A stretch of DNA of 42,704 bases from Bordetella trematum (GCF_900078335.1 NZ_FKBR01000031.1:55441-98144), one strand, 5' to 3'. Positions 25,731 to 34,126 are shown, numbered from the stretch's first letter. Numbers and translations: made by a program. Notes: a model not told the origin generated them from the sequence alone.

Positions 25731-27223
25731 AGAGACTCCAGGAAACGGATCAGGTCGGCCCTTTCGGCCGGCGACATATTGACCACGCGATCCCGCGCGG
25801 CCTGCGCCTCGCCGCCATGCCACAGCACGGCCTCCAGCAGACTGCGGGCGCGGCCATCGTGCAGATAGGTGGCATTCGGGTTGACCACCTTGGTCAGGCC
25901 GATGCCCCACAGCGGCGGCGTTCGCCACTCGCGTCCGTTGGCCTGGCCTTCGCCCACGCCATCGGCCAGCCCCTCGCCCATGTCATGCAAGAGCAGGTCG
26001 GTATAGGGCCAGATGAGCTGGAACTGGTGCTCGGGCTGTTTGGCATCGCGCCGGGTCACGTATTTGGGCACGTGGCAGGCCACGCAATTGGCCTGATAGA
26101 ACAGTTTTTTGCCTTCGAGCACGCGCGCATCATCGACGTCGCGGCGCTGCGGCACCGCCAGATTGGTCGAGTAGACCGTCACGAAATCCATCAGGCGCGC
26201 CGGCACCTCGTGCTCGCCCAGATGGGGTTGCGCACCATGCGGCATGTCGAAACAGGCTTTCTGCGCAGGCGTGCAATCACCGTAGTGGCTGGGAAAGAGC
26301 GGCGAGGACAGGCCCATGTCGTTGGAGAAGGCCGCCGCGCTTTGTTGTTCGACGCTGGGCTGGCCCGCCTTCCAGTTGAAGCGCCCCAGCACTTTCTTGC
26401 CGCTGCGCAAGTCCGTCACCCAGTTCGGCTTGCCGCTCACGCCATCGCCCTTGTCTTGCCGGGCGTTGGCCAGGATGTCGTCTTCGTGGATGGCCTCCAG
26501 CAGACCCAAGCCGATCATCGGCGGCGCCAGGCGTGGCGAGAACTGGGTGTCGGCCCGCATCGGGCCATAGTTCAGATCCTCGATCCGATAGCTGGGCTGC
26601 ATCAGGGTGGCTGTTTCCCCGCCCGCCAGGGCGACCTGCAGCGGCGCATAGTCGACCACCAGCCTGCCCTCGCTGGGCAGGCCAGCCACGGCGAAGTTCT
26701 GCAGCTGATGACCATAGACCGGCTCGGGCAGGGCCGCCAGCTCGCCCGCCCGCAGGGCGCGCTTTTCCTCGTCGGTGGTGGGCGGCACCGAAAGACGCAT
26801 CAGCAGCGCGACCGCCTCGCTCTGCTCCAAGGGGTCAAAACCGGGGGCCGTGCCGCGCCCGTCCTTGACGTGACAGGCTTGGCAAGAACGTGCATTGAAG
26901 AGCGGCCCCAGGCCATCGGAGGCCTGGGTGGATGACGGCGCCGACACCCAGTCCTTGCGGAACAGGCCATTGCCGACCAGAAACTGCTGGCGCCCTTCGA
27001 AGCTCATGTTGGCCGACGGCTGCGAAAAAATGTCAGCATTGATCAGCTTCTTGACGGTCGCCGCGCCGGCCTGCATGGTCTCGAACGCCTCGGGCGACGA
27101 AAAATCCGCCGTCGGCGCAGTGATCTTGCGCACACGCTCGGCATCCTCGGCGCTCAGGTCGCTGCGCGCTTGGGCGCCAGCCATCGCCAGCGCCCCGGAC
27201 AGCATCAACAACCAGGGCTTCAC
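25727..27223 (-). CDS. Di-haem cytochrome c / DUF1111 putative thiol oxidoreductase
   Basis: A 498-residue exported protein with a short signal peptide (MKPWLLMLSGALAMAGAQA). Two c-type haem motifs are seen: CQACH at 114-118 and CVACH at 380-384. Between them lies the long DUF1111 domain, and TPPLWGIGLTKVV...ATYLHDGRARSLLEAVLWHGGEA near the end is typical of this di-haem family related to MauG and cytochrome c peroxidases. It should bind two haems in the periplasm. It sits between two imelysin-family genes with 4-base ATGA overlaps on both sides, implying coupled translation and possibly a shared complex handling iron redox state. Confidence 0.9.
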   Translation of the reverse strand: MKPWLLMLSGALAMAGAQARSDLSAEDAERVRKITAPTADFSSPEAFETMQAGAATVKKLINADIFSQPSANMSFEGRQQFLVGNGLFRKDWVSAPSSTQASDGLGPLFNARSCQACHVKDGRGTAPGFDPLEQSEAVALLMRLSVPPTTDEEKRALRAGELAALPEPVYGHQLQNFAVAGLPSEGRLVVDYAPLQVALAGGETATLMQPSYRIEDLNYGPMRADTQFSPRLAPPMIGLGLLEAIHEDDILANARQDKGDGVSGKPNWVTDLRSGKKVLGRFNWKAGQPSVEQQSAAAFSNDMGLSSPLFPSHYGDCTPAQKACFDMPHGAQPHLGEHEVPARLMDFVTVYSTNLAVPQRRDVDDARVLEGKKLFYQANCVACHVPKYVTRRDAKQPEHQFQLIWPYTDLLLHDMGEGLADGVGEGQANGREWRTPPLWGIGLTKVVNPNATYLHDGRARSLLEAVLWHGGEAQAARDRVVNMSPAERADLIRFLESL

Positions 27224-28518
27224 TTGAATACCGCTTCCGGCTGGTCCAGGCTGTCAGAGCCTTCGATTTCGATGTCACCCAGCTCCAGCAACGCGATCAC
27301 ACGCTCCAGGCTGCGGGTCTGATCGATCAGACGGTCGATGGCAGCCTGCACCACCGCGTTGCCCTCGGCATTGCCTTCGGCGATCATCTGGTCGTAGGTC
27401 TCGATCTTGTCGGCGCGGTCACGCATGGCCTGCATGGCCGCCAGCGTGGCGTCCAGCTTGGCGCGCACTTCGGCATCCAGCTTGGGATCTTTTTCCTTGA
27501 CCAGATCCGAGAGGCTCGCGCCCTTGACCTGCGAGCCGTCGATGCGACGGTAGTCGCCCAGGTAGACATTGCGCATGCCGACCTGATTGTAATAGTGCGA
27601 ATTGTGCGTGTTGTCGGAGAAGCAGTCGTGCTCTTCTTCGGGGTCATGCAGCATCAGGCCCAGCTTCATGCGCTCGCCGGCCAGTTCGCCGTAGGAGAGG
27701 CTGCCCAGACCGGTCAGCATGGCCGTCAGGCCCGCCTTCGGATCTTCTTCGACCGACTTGCGCGCCTCGCCCGTGGCTTGCCACTGAGCGGCCATTTCCT
27801 TGAGGTCGTCGACCAGCAGTTGCGTCACCACCTTGAGGTATTCGATGCGGCGCTCGCAGTTGCCGCCGGTGCACTGCTTGGGATCGAAATCGGTGTGCGG
27901 GCGGTTGCCGGCATGGCGCTCCTGCGGCGTGCCCACGCTGCCTTCCGGCGCCGGACCCGAACCATTCAGATCCTGGCCCCACAGCAGGAACTCGATCGCA
28001 TGGTAGCCGGTGGCCACGTTGGCCTCATTGCCGTCGGCTTCGTGCAACACGTCGCTCAGCAGCTCGGCCGTGATCTTGCTGGCATCCAGGGTCTTGCCCC
28101 CCACGGAGATCTTCGAATTGGCGATGACGTTCACGGCATAAAAGGCGTTTTCATCATTCTCGTTGCCGTAGGAGGCGTCAACGTAATCGATCAGGCCTTC
28201 ATCCAGGGGCCAGGCATTCACCCGGCCTTCCCAGTCATCGACGATGGCGTTGCCGAAGCGGAATGCTTCGGTCTGCTGATAGGGAACGCGGGCATCCAGC
28301 CACGCCTGACGGGCAGCCTTGAGCGACGCTTCGCTGGGCTTGGCGATCAGCGCATCGATGGCTTGCTGCAGTTTTTCGGCAGCCAGCAGCGAATCCTGGT
28401 AATTCGCCGCGGCGATATCCGAATACGTTTTGACGACAGCCTTGGGTTCCACCGCAGCCTGAGCCCCGCCGGCGGCGACGGCCGCGACCAAAAGCATGCC
28501 TTGCAGCAACTTGCGCAT
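27220..28518 (-). CDS. Imelysin-family periplasmic iron-associated protein (IrpA-like)
   Basis: A 432-residue protein from the ATG at 28516-28518, chosen for its GGGAGAG site; an ATG six codons earlier is possible. The signal peptide MRKLLQGMLLVAAVAAGGAQA is followed by a full imelysin/peptidase M75 domain. The family motif GxHxxE is intact in TGYHAIEFLLWGQDLNG (H173, E176). The acidic segment HDPEEEHDCFSDNTHNSHYYNQ is typical of the IrpA group. Related proteins are iron-regulated and needed for iron uptake in some bacteria, but most lack protease activity. It leads the four-gene operon and is divergent from the FMN reductase. Only a weak Fur-box resemblance is seen upstream. Confidence 0.93.
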   Translation of the reverse strand: MRKLLQGMLLVAAVAAGGAQAAVEPKAVVKTYSDIAAANYQDSLLAAEKLQQAIDALIAKPSEASLKAARQAWLDARVPYQQTEAFRFGNAIVDDWEGRVNAWPLDEGLIDYVDASYGNENDENAFYAVNVIANSKISVGGKTLDASKITAELLSDVLHEADGNEANVATGYHAIEFLLWGQDLNGSGPAPEGSVGTPQERHAGNRPHTDFDPKQCTGGNCERRIEYLKVVTQLLVDDLKEMAAQWQATGEARKSVEEDPKAGLTAMLTGLGSLSYGELAGERMKLGLMLHDPEEEHDCFSDNTHNSHYYNQVGMRNVYLGDYRRIDGSQVKGASLSDLVKEKDPKLDAEVRAKLDATLAAMQAMRDRADKIETYDQMIAEGNAEGNAVVQAAIDRLIDQTRSLERVIALLELGDIEIEGSDSLDQPEAVFK

Positions 28519-28711
28519 CCTACTCTCCCTATTCATGGGCCTCCCCAGCGGGGGCCGCAATGAGCCAAAAATTCAGGAATGCAAGTGTAAACAATTTTCG
28601 TTTGTGATTCAGTGTATTGTCAGTTGGGCATGCGGATTCATCGGTTTACGATTGAATCTGCCAAGGCGCCGCCCTACACTCAGTCACGCCATTTCCCTGG
28701 AGACCCGGATC

Positions 28712-29263
28712 ATGAAGCAGCGTGACATCCTCATTGTGGTCGGCAGCCTGCGCGCCGATTCGATCAACCGCCGTCTGGCGGGCGCCCTCAAGAAATGTCT
28801 GCCGCCGCACTTCGCCGCGCACGACGCTGCATTGGATCTGCCGCTGTTCAATCAGGACGATGAACACAGCCCCACGCCCGCTGTGAGCGCTTTCAAGCAG
28901 CAGGTGGCCCGCGCCGACGGCCTGATCTTCGTGACCCCCGAACACAACCGCTCGGTGCCCGCTGCGCTCAAGAACGCGCTGGACTGGGGCAGCCGCCCGC
29001 CGGGGGAAAGTGTCTGGTCCGGCAAGCCTGCCGGCGTGCTGGGCACTTCGACAGGCGGCCCGGGAACCGCCCTGGCACAGCAGCACCTGCGCAACATCCT
29101 GGTCTGCCTGGGGGTGGACACGCTCAGCACGCCCGAAGTCTTCCTGCAGATGAAGGAAGGACTGATCGATGCGCAATCGAACATCACGGATCCGCGCACC
29201 GAGGCCTTTCTGCAAAAATGGGTAGACCGCTACGTCGCCTGGGTGGAGCGCCTGGCTGCCTGA
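28712..29263 (+). CDS. NAD(P)H-dependent FMN reductase family protein
   Basis: A 183-residue flavodoxin-fold reductase. The FMN phosphate loop is GSLRADSINRRLAGAL, the central flavin-contact segment is FVTPEHNRSVPAALKNALDWGSRP, and GTSTGGPGTALAQQHLRNIL follows. It is closest in type to the ChrR/YieF quinone and chromate reductases. The ATG at 28712 has a GGAG site. It is divergent from the imelysin iron operon across 193 bp. A reduced-flavin supply could aid ferric reduction, but general quinone or azo reduction is equally possible. The repeat array begins 16 bp after its stop. Confidence 0.92.
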   Translation: MKQRDILIVVGSLRADSINRRLAGALKKCLPPHFAAHDAALDLPLFNQDDEHSPTPAVSAFKQQVARADGLIFVTPEHNRSVPAALKNALDWGSRPPGESVWSGKPAGVLGTSTGGPGTALAQQHLRNILVCLGVDTLSTPEVFLQMKEGLIDAQSNITDPRTEAFLQKWVDRYVAWVERLAA

Positions 29264-29279
29264 TCCCGGGATACACAGC

Positions 29280-29402
29280 TTATCCCCGCCTGATGTGGAC
29301 AAGCATGAGGACAGTTGCCGGGCAAGACGAAACAATGGTTTCAAATCAATGACTTGAAACCACTGCTCTTTTATTGCCCAGGCACAGCTTTTCGCCACGA
29401 AG
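29280..29402. repeat. Repeat unit A
   Basis: The head TTATCCCC lies at 29280-29287 and TGTGGACAA at 29294-29302. The ATCAATGACTTGAAA block is about 65 bp after the head start. Confidence 0.75.
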
Positions 29403-29567
29403 TTGTCCCCGATTTTTGTGGATAAGACCCCGAAAATACGGGACAGTATCAGGGAAAATTGTTTTAAATCATCGACTTGTAGTCGATCGCATGAAAAAGA
29501 AGCAGCTCCGGGTAAACCCTGGAGCCTGCCTGCCGCTCATCGGCCGCCGTGTTTCATCCTGCTTGGC
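29403..29567. repeat. Repeat unit B
   Basis: The left half is TTGTCCCC (29403-29410). The right half TGTGGATAA (29417-29425) is a perfect DnaA box in reverse. The AAATCATCGACTTG block is about 63 bp after the head start. Confidence 0.75.
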
Positions 29568-29706
29568 TTATCCCCGCCCAGTGTGGAAAAAGCACTTGAT
29601 AGCCCGGGAACAAGAAGAAAAAGACCAGCGATATCAACACCTTGAAATTCGTGCTCAAAAACTGCCCGACATCGCCTATTCTTTTTTCCCCAGGGCAGCG
29701 CCGGAA
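29568..29706. repeat. Repeat unit C
   Basis: TTATCCCC (29568-29575) faces TGTGGAAAA (29582-29590), which in reverse is the consensus box TTTTCCACA. The second block is degenerate (ATCAACACCTTGAAA). Confidence 0.72.
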
Positions 29707-29896
29707 TTATCCCCGCCCATTGTGGACAAGCACGGGGAAACCCTGCTGACAATAAAGAAAAAAGCATCCATATCAAAGACTTGCAATCCATGGGCAAATA
29801 TTGCCCATTTCCCGCCGACCCACGATGCATCGCCTCGGACAAGCCAGGACGGCCCCGGCCATCGCCCCCTTCTCCGTCCGGCCACGGCCTGTGGAT
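29707..29896. repeat. Repeat unit D
   Basis: TTATCCCC (29707-29714) faces TGTGGACAA (29721-29729). The ATCAAAGACTTGCAAT block is followed by an 8-bp-arm palindrome ATGGGCAA-ATA-TTGCCCAT (29790-29808). This is the longest unit. Confidence 0.75.
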
Positions 29897-30023
29897 TTAT
29901 CCCCGCAAAATGTGGACAAACCCTTGAATAGCCTGCGGGCAAACCAAAATATCTGTTGCAGGGCAATAACTTGCAATGCACGGGCAATCATTGCCCAGAC
30001 GCTCGCCGACATTCTGCCCAGGG
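29897..30023. repeat. Repeat unit E
   Basis: TTATCCCC (29897-29904) faces TGTGGACAA (29911-29919), with an extra TGTGGATTT overlapping its left edge. The ATAACTTGCAAT block is followed by palindrome GGGCAAT-C-ATTGCCC (29982-29996). Confidence 0.75.
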
Positions 30024-30110
30024 TTATCCCCGCCAAATGTGGATAAAAGCCGGGACAGCTTTCTGACAAGCAGAAAAATCGCTTATAAAACAATTCACTA
30101 CACGATCTGG
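30024..30110. repeat. Repeat unit F (last, shortened)
   Basis: TTATCCCC (30024-30031) faces TGTGGATAA (30038-30046), a perfect reversed DnaA box. The distal part is poorly conserved and the unit fades out before the PepSY gene end. Confidence 0.7.
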
Positions 30111-30160
30111 TCAGAGATTGAACAAGGCGCACCGAGGCAAGCCGGTCTTCAGGCAACCGT

Positions 30161-31699
30161 TTAACGAGCGCCACGCGGTGCCGGGCGTACCGCTGGACGA
30201 TGTCTGTGCACCCGCCACGCCGTTGCCAGCAGGGCAAGCCCACTCCCGAGGCATAAGCCGTCAAACGCCAGCAGCGCCCGGGCTGCGTCCGCCACATCGG
30301 CGCGCGTGGCCAGGTCCACCACAGGAATCAGGCCATAGAGTCCCCCTGCAAGCGCCAGTTGCAGCACCCAGGCCGACCTCGCGCAACGCAGCAGGAAAGG
30401 CAGCAACAGGCAGGCCAGCCAGACCAGGAAAAACACCGCGAGCTCGCCGCCGACGCGTCCGGCCAGCCCCGCCGGCAGCAGGCGATTGGCCCAGAAGTAG
30501 GCCGCGACCGCCACCATCAGGCCTGCAACGATCCCGATGTTCAGGCGGTCCACGATCTGGACATGACGTGGGGCAACCCCGCCTGGCGGCCGGCGCTTGA
30601 GCGGCCACATCACCAGCCCGGTGACGATCATGAGCGTCCCCAGGGCTCCGGCCAGGAAAAACAGGGCACGCAGGCCGCCGGGCGCAAACCGGGCCCGGTG
30701 CAGGCTGCCCAGCGATGTATCGATACGGCTGAGGACCGAGCCAGGATCGCGACGATGTTCACTGAGCAGGCTCCCGCTGGCCGGATCGAACCAGAGTTTG
30801 ACATCCCCCACCCCGCCGCTGCCGCTTTGCTGCGACAGGGCGTCATTGCGCGTCGGCAGCACCTCCAGCAGCGCCCGCGGCGTGCCGGGGTCCAGCAGGG
30901 TAAAGCGACTGGGCGGCTGCCCCCAACGCTGCTCGGCCTGCGCCAGGATATCCGCGATGGGAATGGCCGCTGTCGCGGTGGACACGCCGCTGGCTCGTAC
31001 CTCGCTGGCCGGGGCCGGTGCGCGCCGCCCGCCCTCATTCCAGGGCAGCAGGGTCGCTGCCAGCAACACCAGCCCCGAATAGGTGATCATCAGATAGAAG
31101 GGCAGCGCCAGCACGGCGCTGGCGTTATGGCCATCCAGCCAGCTGCGCAAGGCCTTGCCGGGCCGGAAGGTGAAGAATTCGCGAAAGATCTTCTTGTGCG
31201 TGATGACGCCGGACAGCAAGGCGACGAACATTGCCAGCGTGGCGATGCCGACGATCCAGCGTGCGGTATCGCGCGACAGGCCATACAGCTCGAAGTGCAT
31301 GCGGTAAAGAAACTCGCCGCCTGCGGTGGCGCGCGGCTCCAGCACCGCACCGCTGCCCGCATCCAGCGTCAGCGTCTGCAAGGCCCGGCGCATCGGCGCC
31401 GTCCCTTCGGCTTGCGGAAGGGGCCAGGCGATACGCAAGGTATTGCCCCGGTCGGTCGGCAGATAGACTGTCCAGCGCCCGGCATCAGGCGCCAGCTCGG
31501 CCAGCTTGCGCAACGCCAGCTGCGCGCTGTCCGCCGAAGGCTGCGACGCTGCCAGCTCCGGCTGCATCCAGGCGGTGATCTCCTGCCGGTAATAGGAAAG
31601 CGTGCCGGTCAGAAAGATCACAAACATCAGCCAGCCCAGCAGCAGGCTGGACCAGGTATGCAGCCAGGCCATGGCCTGGCGCAGGCCCTTGGGCTTCAT
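30161..31699 (-). CDS. PepSY-associated TM protein, putative siderophore-iron reductase
   Basis: A 512-residue inner-membrane protein from the ATG at 31697-31699, which overlaps the upstream stop as ATGA. It opens with LRQAMAWLHTWSSLLLGWLMFVIFLTGTLSYYRQEITAWM, the typical first helix of PepSY_TM proteins with a conserved His. A periplasmic region and a second helix pair (IVGIATLAMFVALLSGVITHKKIFREFF), then FRPGKALRSWLDGHNASAVLALPFYLMITYSGL follow. Later parts are SLHRARFAPGGLRALFFLAGALGTLMIVTGLVMW and a C-terminal four-helix bundle. Related proteins (FoxB, FpvG, PiuB types) reduce ferric siderophores at the inner membrane. Conserved histidines suit haem binding. It is last in the siderophore-receptor cluster. 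Confidence 0.88.
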   Translation of the reverse strand: MKPKGLRQAMAWLHTWSSLLLGWLMFVIFLTGTLSYYRQEITAWMQPELAASQPSADSAQLALRKLAELAPDAGRWTVYLPTDRGNTLRIAWPLPQAEGTAPMRRALQTLTLDAGSGAVLEPRATAGGEFLYRMHFELYGLSRDTARWIVGIATLAMFVALLSGVITHKKIFREFFTFRPGKALRSWLDGHNASAVLALPFYLMITYSGLVLLAATLLPWNEGGRRAPAPASEVRASGVSTATAAIPIADILAQAEQRWGQPPSRFTLLDPGTPRALLEVLPTRNDALSQQSGSGGVGDVKLWFDPASGSLLSEHRRDPGSVLSRIDTSLGSLHRARFAPGGLRALFFLAGALGTLMIVTGLVMWPLKRRPPGGVAPRHVQIVDRLNIGIVAGLMVAVAAYFWANRLLPAGLAGRVGGELAVFFLVWLACLLLPFLLRCARSAWVLQLALAGGLYGLIPVVDLATRADVADAARALLAFDGLCLGSGLALLATAWRVHRHRPAVRPAPRGAR

Positions 31700-31971
31700 G
31701 GCTGCCCTCCTGCCAGCAGGCCGACAGCGGCCAGCCCGCCACACAGACAGGCCACCACACCCCACGCCCGGCCCGCCGAGCGCAGGCCGAAACTGGCCAG
31801 GATACAGGTCGGATAGATCAGGAAACCCAGCAGGACCACCGATCGGGCGGCCTCACCGGCATCGAGCAACGGGCGCAGGGCGAACCGCAAGGCCAGCAGC
31901 ACGGCATAGCCGCCGACCACGCCCGCCAGGCTGCGTGATGTGACGGCCCACGCCGCATGGAACTTGTTCAT
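31696..31971 (-). CDS. Small membrane protein of the siderophore locus (DUF3649-like)
   Basis: A 91-residue protein with about three hydrophobic segments (LAGVVGGYAVLLALRFAL, SVVLLGFLIYPTCILASFGL and AWGVVACLCGGLAAVGLLAG) and a short basic N-terminus. It resembles the small DUF3649 proteins often encoded beside PepSY_TM reductases and TonB receptors, but I assign this from context and shape only. It starts 51 bp after the receptor stop codon, and its stop overlaps the PepSY gene start, so the two should be translated together, perhaps as one membrane complex. Confidence 0.75.
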   Translation of the reverse strand: MNKFHAAWAVTSRSLAGVVGGYAVLLALRFALRPLLDAGEAARSVVLLGFLIYPTCILASFGLRSAGRAWGVVACLCGGLAAVGLLAGGQP

Positions 31972-32022
31972 CGTCTTGTCTCAGAAGCCCGGCGGCCACG
32001 CCGCCGGGCAGGCGCGCAGGTG

Positions 32023-34005
32023 TCAGAAGCCAGCCGTCAGGCCCACGTAGAAACGGCGGCCATCGAGGGTTTTGCCGTAATCCTGCGAGCTGACTTCTTT
32101 GTCGAACAGGTTGTAGATACCGAAGAAACCGCTCAGGTTCTTGTGGAAGGCGTAGCGCGCGCCCACATCCACCAGGGTGTAGGAAGGGATCTGATCGCTG
32201 CCGCCCTCCAGGGTCTTGCTCTTGAAGCGCACCTTGCCCCACAGCGCGAGTTTCTCCGTCACCGGCGAATCCGCAGCGATGTTGAACATATGCCGGGGCA
32301 GGTTGTTCAAGGCACGCCCCTTGCTCGTGCCCGAGGTGATCTCGCTGTCCGAGTAGGTGTAATTCACATCCAGCGTGGCGCGTGCCACAGGCACCCGCAG
32401 CGCCGCCTCCACCCCACGCAGGGTGGCCGAATTGACGTTCACGTACTGGCGGATTTCCTGGCGTACCTCGCCGTTGTAGTAGCAGGCCGGCGCGCCAGCC
32501 GGACTGGAGCAGATGGTCTGGGTTTCGATCTTGTCCTTGAAGCGGGTCTGATAAGCCATCAGGCTGCCGCTCACTCCGTGCTCATCGGCCCAGGTAAAGC
32601 CCAGCTCATAGTTGGTGCTTTTCTCGGGTTTCAGATTGTCATTGCCCATATCCCAGGCCCGGCCGCGCGCGGCCAGCTCAACGATGTTGTCGTCGGCCTG
32701 TTTGAGCGTGGGCGTGCGATAGCCACCGCCCACGCCGCCCTTGAGCGCCAGCGCGTCGGTCAGGTGATAAACGCTGTAGAGCCTGGGCGTGAAGTGCTTG
32801 CCATATTTTTCATTGTCATCGGCGCGCAGCCCGACCGTCACGGCCCAGTCATCGGTGACGTTGTATTCATCCTCGGCGAACAGCGCCGCCTGCCAGCGCT
32901 TCAGATTGAGCGTCTTCGACCCCGGAAATCGCGATCCATCGTGATCGGTTTGCTCTTTCTTGAACTCGGCCCCCAGCGTCAGCATATGGGCATCGAAAGG
33001 CAGCACCGTCCTGGTATTGAAGAGCGTGCTCCTGTAGCCGGATTCGTTGGTGCCGTTCTCGATATCCACCCGCTCGCGCATGATGTAGCTGTTGCTGCGA
33101 TTGCCATTGCCCCAGTTCCACTCGTGCGACAGCACGAAGTGCTTGCGGGTGTTGCGCATGTCGCTGGGCGAGCCGCTGCGCTCGCTGCGCCGGTTGTCGG
33201 TGCGCGCCTGCCCCCCTTCCAGCTCCAGGCTGTGGGCCGGGTTCAGTTTCCAGCTGAGCTTGGCGGTGTTGTCGTAGCTGTCCTTGCGTGCATAGCCGCC
33301 GATGTACTTGTCTTCGTTGCGGCGGTACTTCACGCCATACAGCGTAAGAGCCAGCGCGTCCTCGACAATCGGGCCGCTCAGGTAATAGGTGCCCTGGGTG
33401 GCATTGCCGGCATTCGAATGCGCCTGCAGGGTGGCATTCAATGTGACGCTGCCGGTCCACTTGTCCGGCACCTTTTTGGTGATCAGATTGATCACCCCGC
33501 CCAGGGCGCTCGACCCATACAGCGAAGACATCGGCCCGCGGATCACCTCGATACGCTCGATCGATGACAACGGCGGCATCCAGGCGGTCTGCGCACCGCC
33601 TCCGAACCCGTTGTAATAGGCCTCGGAAGACGCACCCAGCGGCCGCCCGTCGATCAGAAAGAGCACATAGTTCTCGCCCAGCCCCCGGATGTTCACCGAA
33701 GTGGATTCCAGCTTGCCGCTTGCGCCGCCCTCGATAGACACTCCCGGGATGCCCTGCAAGGCATCGGTGACGTCGCGATAGGCTTTACCCTCCAGCTCTT
33801 CCTTGGTGATGATGGTGATGGAGGCGGGCGCGTCGGCGACCGCCTGCTCGAAGCCACTGGCCGTCACCACCACCGCATCCAGCGTAGGCGCGGCTTTCTG
33901 CGCACTCTGCGCCGCTGCTGCCGCCGGCGCCGCCAGCGCCAGCAACAACCCCCGAATCACCACTGCAGACGCACCAGGACGCCCCGACAAGACAAGCGAC
34001 AACAC
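32023..34005 (-). CDS. TonB-dependent siderophore receptor (CirA/IrgA-like)
   Basis: A 660-residue outer-membrane receptor. It starts at a GTG with a GGAG site six bases away and has a signal peptide ending near residue 32. The TonB box is TLDAVVVTA (41-49). The plug domain follows (ITIITKEELEGKAYRDVTDALQGIPGVSIEGG, NIRGLGENYVLFLIDGRPLG and IERIEVIRGPMSSLYGSSALGGVINLITKK), then a 22-strand barrel. It ends in YVGLTAGF with the terminal Phe needed for barrel assembly. The plug and NLKPEKSTNYELGFTW resemble the catecholate receptors CirA and IrgA. The ligand is inferred. A Fur box and a regulator-type direct repeat lie upstream. Confidence 0.93.
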   Translation of the reverse strand: MLSLVLSGRPGASAVVIRGLLLALAAPAAAAAQSAQKAAPTLDAVVVTASGFEQAVADAPASITIITKEELEGKAYRDVTDALQGIPGVSIEGGASGKLESTSVNIRGLGENYVLFLIDGRPLGASSEAYYNGFGGGAQTAWMPPLSSIERIEVIRGPMSSLYGSSALGGVINLITKKVPDKWTGSVTLNATLQAHSNAGNATQGTYYLSGPIVEDALALTLYGVKYRRNEDKYIGGYARKDSYDNTAKLSWKLNPAHSLELEGGQARTDNRRSERSGSPSDMRNTRKHFVLSHEWNWGNGNRSNSYIMRERVDIENGTNESGYRSTLFNTRTVLPFDAHMLTLGAEFKKEQTDHDGSRFPGSKTLNLKRWQAALFAEDEYNVTDDWAVTVGLRADDNEKYGKHFTPRLYSVYHLTDALALKGGVGGGYRTPTLKQADDNIVELAARGRAWDMGNDNLKPEKSTNYELGFTWADEHGVSGSLMAYQTRFKDKIETQTICSSPAGAPACYYNGEVRQEIRQYVNVNSATLRGVEAALRVPVARATLDVNYTYSDSEITSGTSKGRALNNLPRHMFNIAADSPVTEKLALWGKVRFKSKTLEGGSDQIPSYTLVDVGARYAFHKNLSGFFGIYNLFDKEVSSQDYGKTLDGRRFYVGLTAGF

Positions 34006-34073
34006 AAAGCTCTCCGATGAGCCGGCAACCGCCTACCCTTTCCGTTGGCGGCCCGCTCCATTGCGTTTATGAA

Positions 34074-34088
34074 TAAGAATAATTTTCA
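34074..34088 (-). promoter_or_regulatory. Candidate Fur box at the TonB receptor promoter
   Basis: On the minus strand TGAAAATTATTCTTA matches the 7-1-7 Fur consensus TGATAATNATTATCA at 11 of 14 fixed positions. It lies about 69 bp upstream of the receptor start, between a TTGCGT (-35-like, 34091-34096) and TCATAA (-10-like), so bound Fur would block RNA polymerase. Confidence 0.65.
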
Positions 34089-34108
34089 ATACGCAATTTA
34101 TCCGCAGG

Positions 34109-34126
34109 TCCTGACCATTTCCTGAC
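34109..34126 (-). promoter_or_regulatory. Candidate response-regulator site (11-bp direct repeat)
   Basis: GTCAGGA occurs twice in the same orientation, 11 bp apart (34120-34126 and 34109-34115), just upstream of the -35-like hexamer. One-turn direct repeats are typical OmpR/PhoB-family sites. Flanking CCGCAGG/CCTGCGG (34102-34134) also forms an inverted repeat that could be a weak terminator of the kinase gene. Confidence 0.5.

Larger units (their letters stand above)
29280..30110. repeat. Array of six diverged repeats, each with an inverted DnaA-box-like pair
   Basis: This 0.8-kb non-coding stretch fills the 897-bp gap between the FMN reductase and PepSY genes and is more AT-rich than its surroundings. 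Six heads start at 29280, 29403, 29568, 29707, 29897 and 30024. Each head reads TT(A/G)TCCCCG, 4-6 variable bases, then TGTGGA(T/C/A)AA. The right half is a DnaA box on the minus strand: units B and F have TTATCCACA, unit C TTTTCCACA, and units A, D and E TTGTCCACA. About 61-67 bp after each head a second conserved block (ATCAA-N-GACTTG-N-AA) recurs, clearest in A, B, D and E. An extra TGTGGATTT box lies at 29890. Open frames here have no family likeness. Function unknown; DnaA binding is inference. Confidence 0.8.

Noticed and set aside
28590-28604. A Fur box upstream of the imelysin operon
   Set aside because: The best alignment (near TGTAAACAATTTTCG) matches only about 9 of 14 consensus positions, too weak to call although iron control is likely.
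29374-29931. A 185-residue open frame in the repeat array
   Set aside because: It runs through the repeats, has no ribosome site and no recognisable domain; a non-coding array explains the region better.
29264-30160. The array as a CRISPR
   Set aside because: Units are 123-190 bp and diverged, spacers are not uniform, and no cas gene is near.
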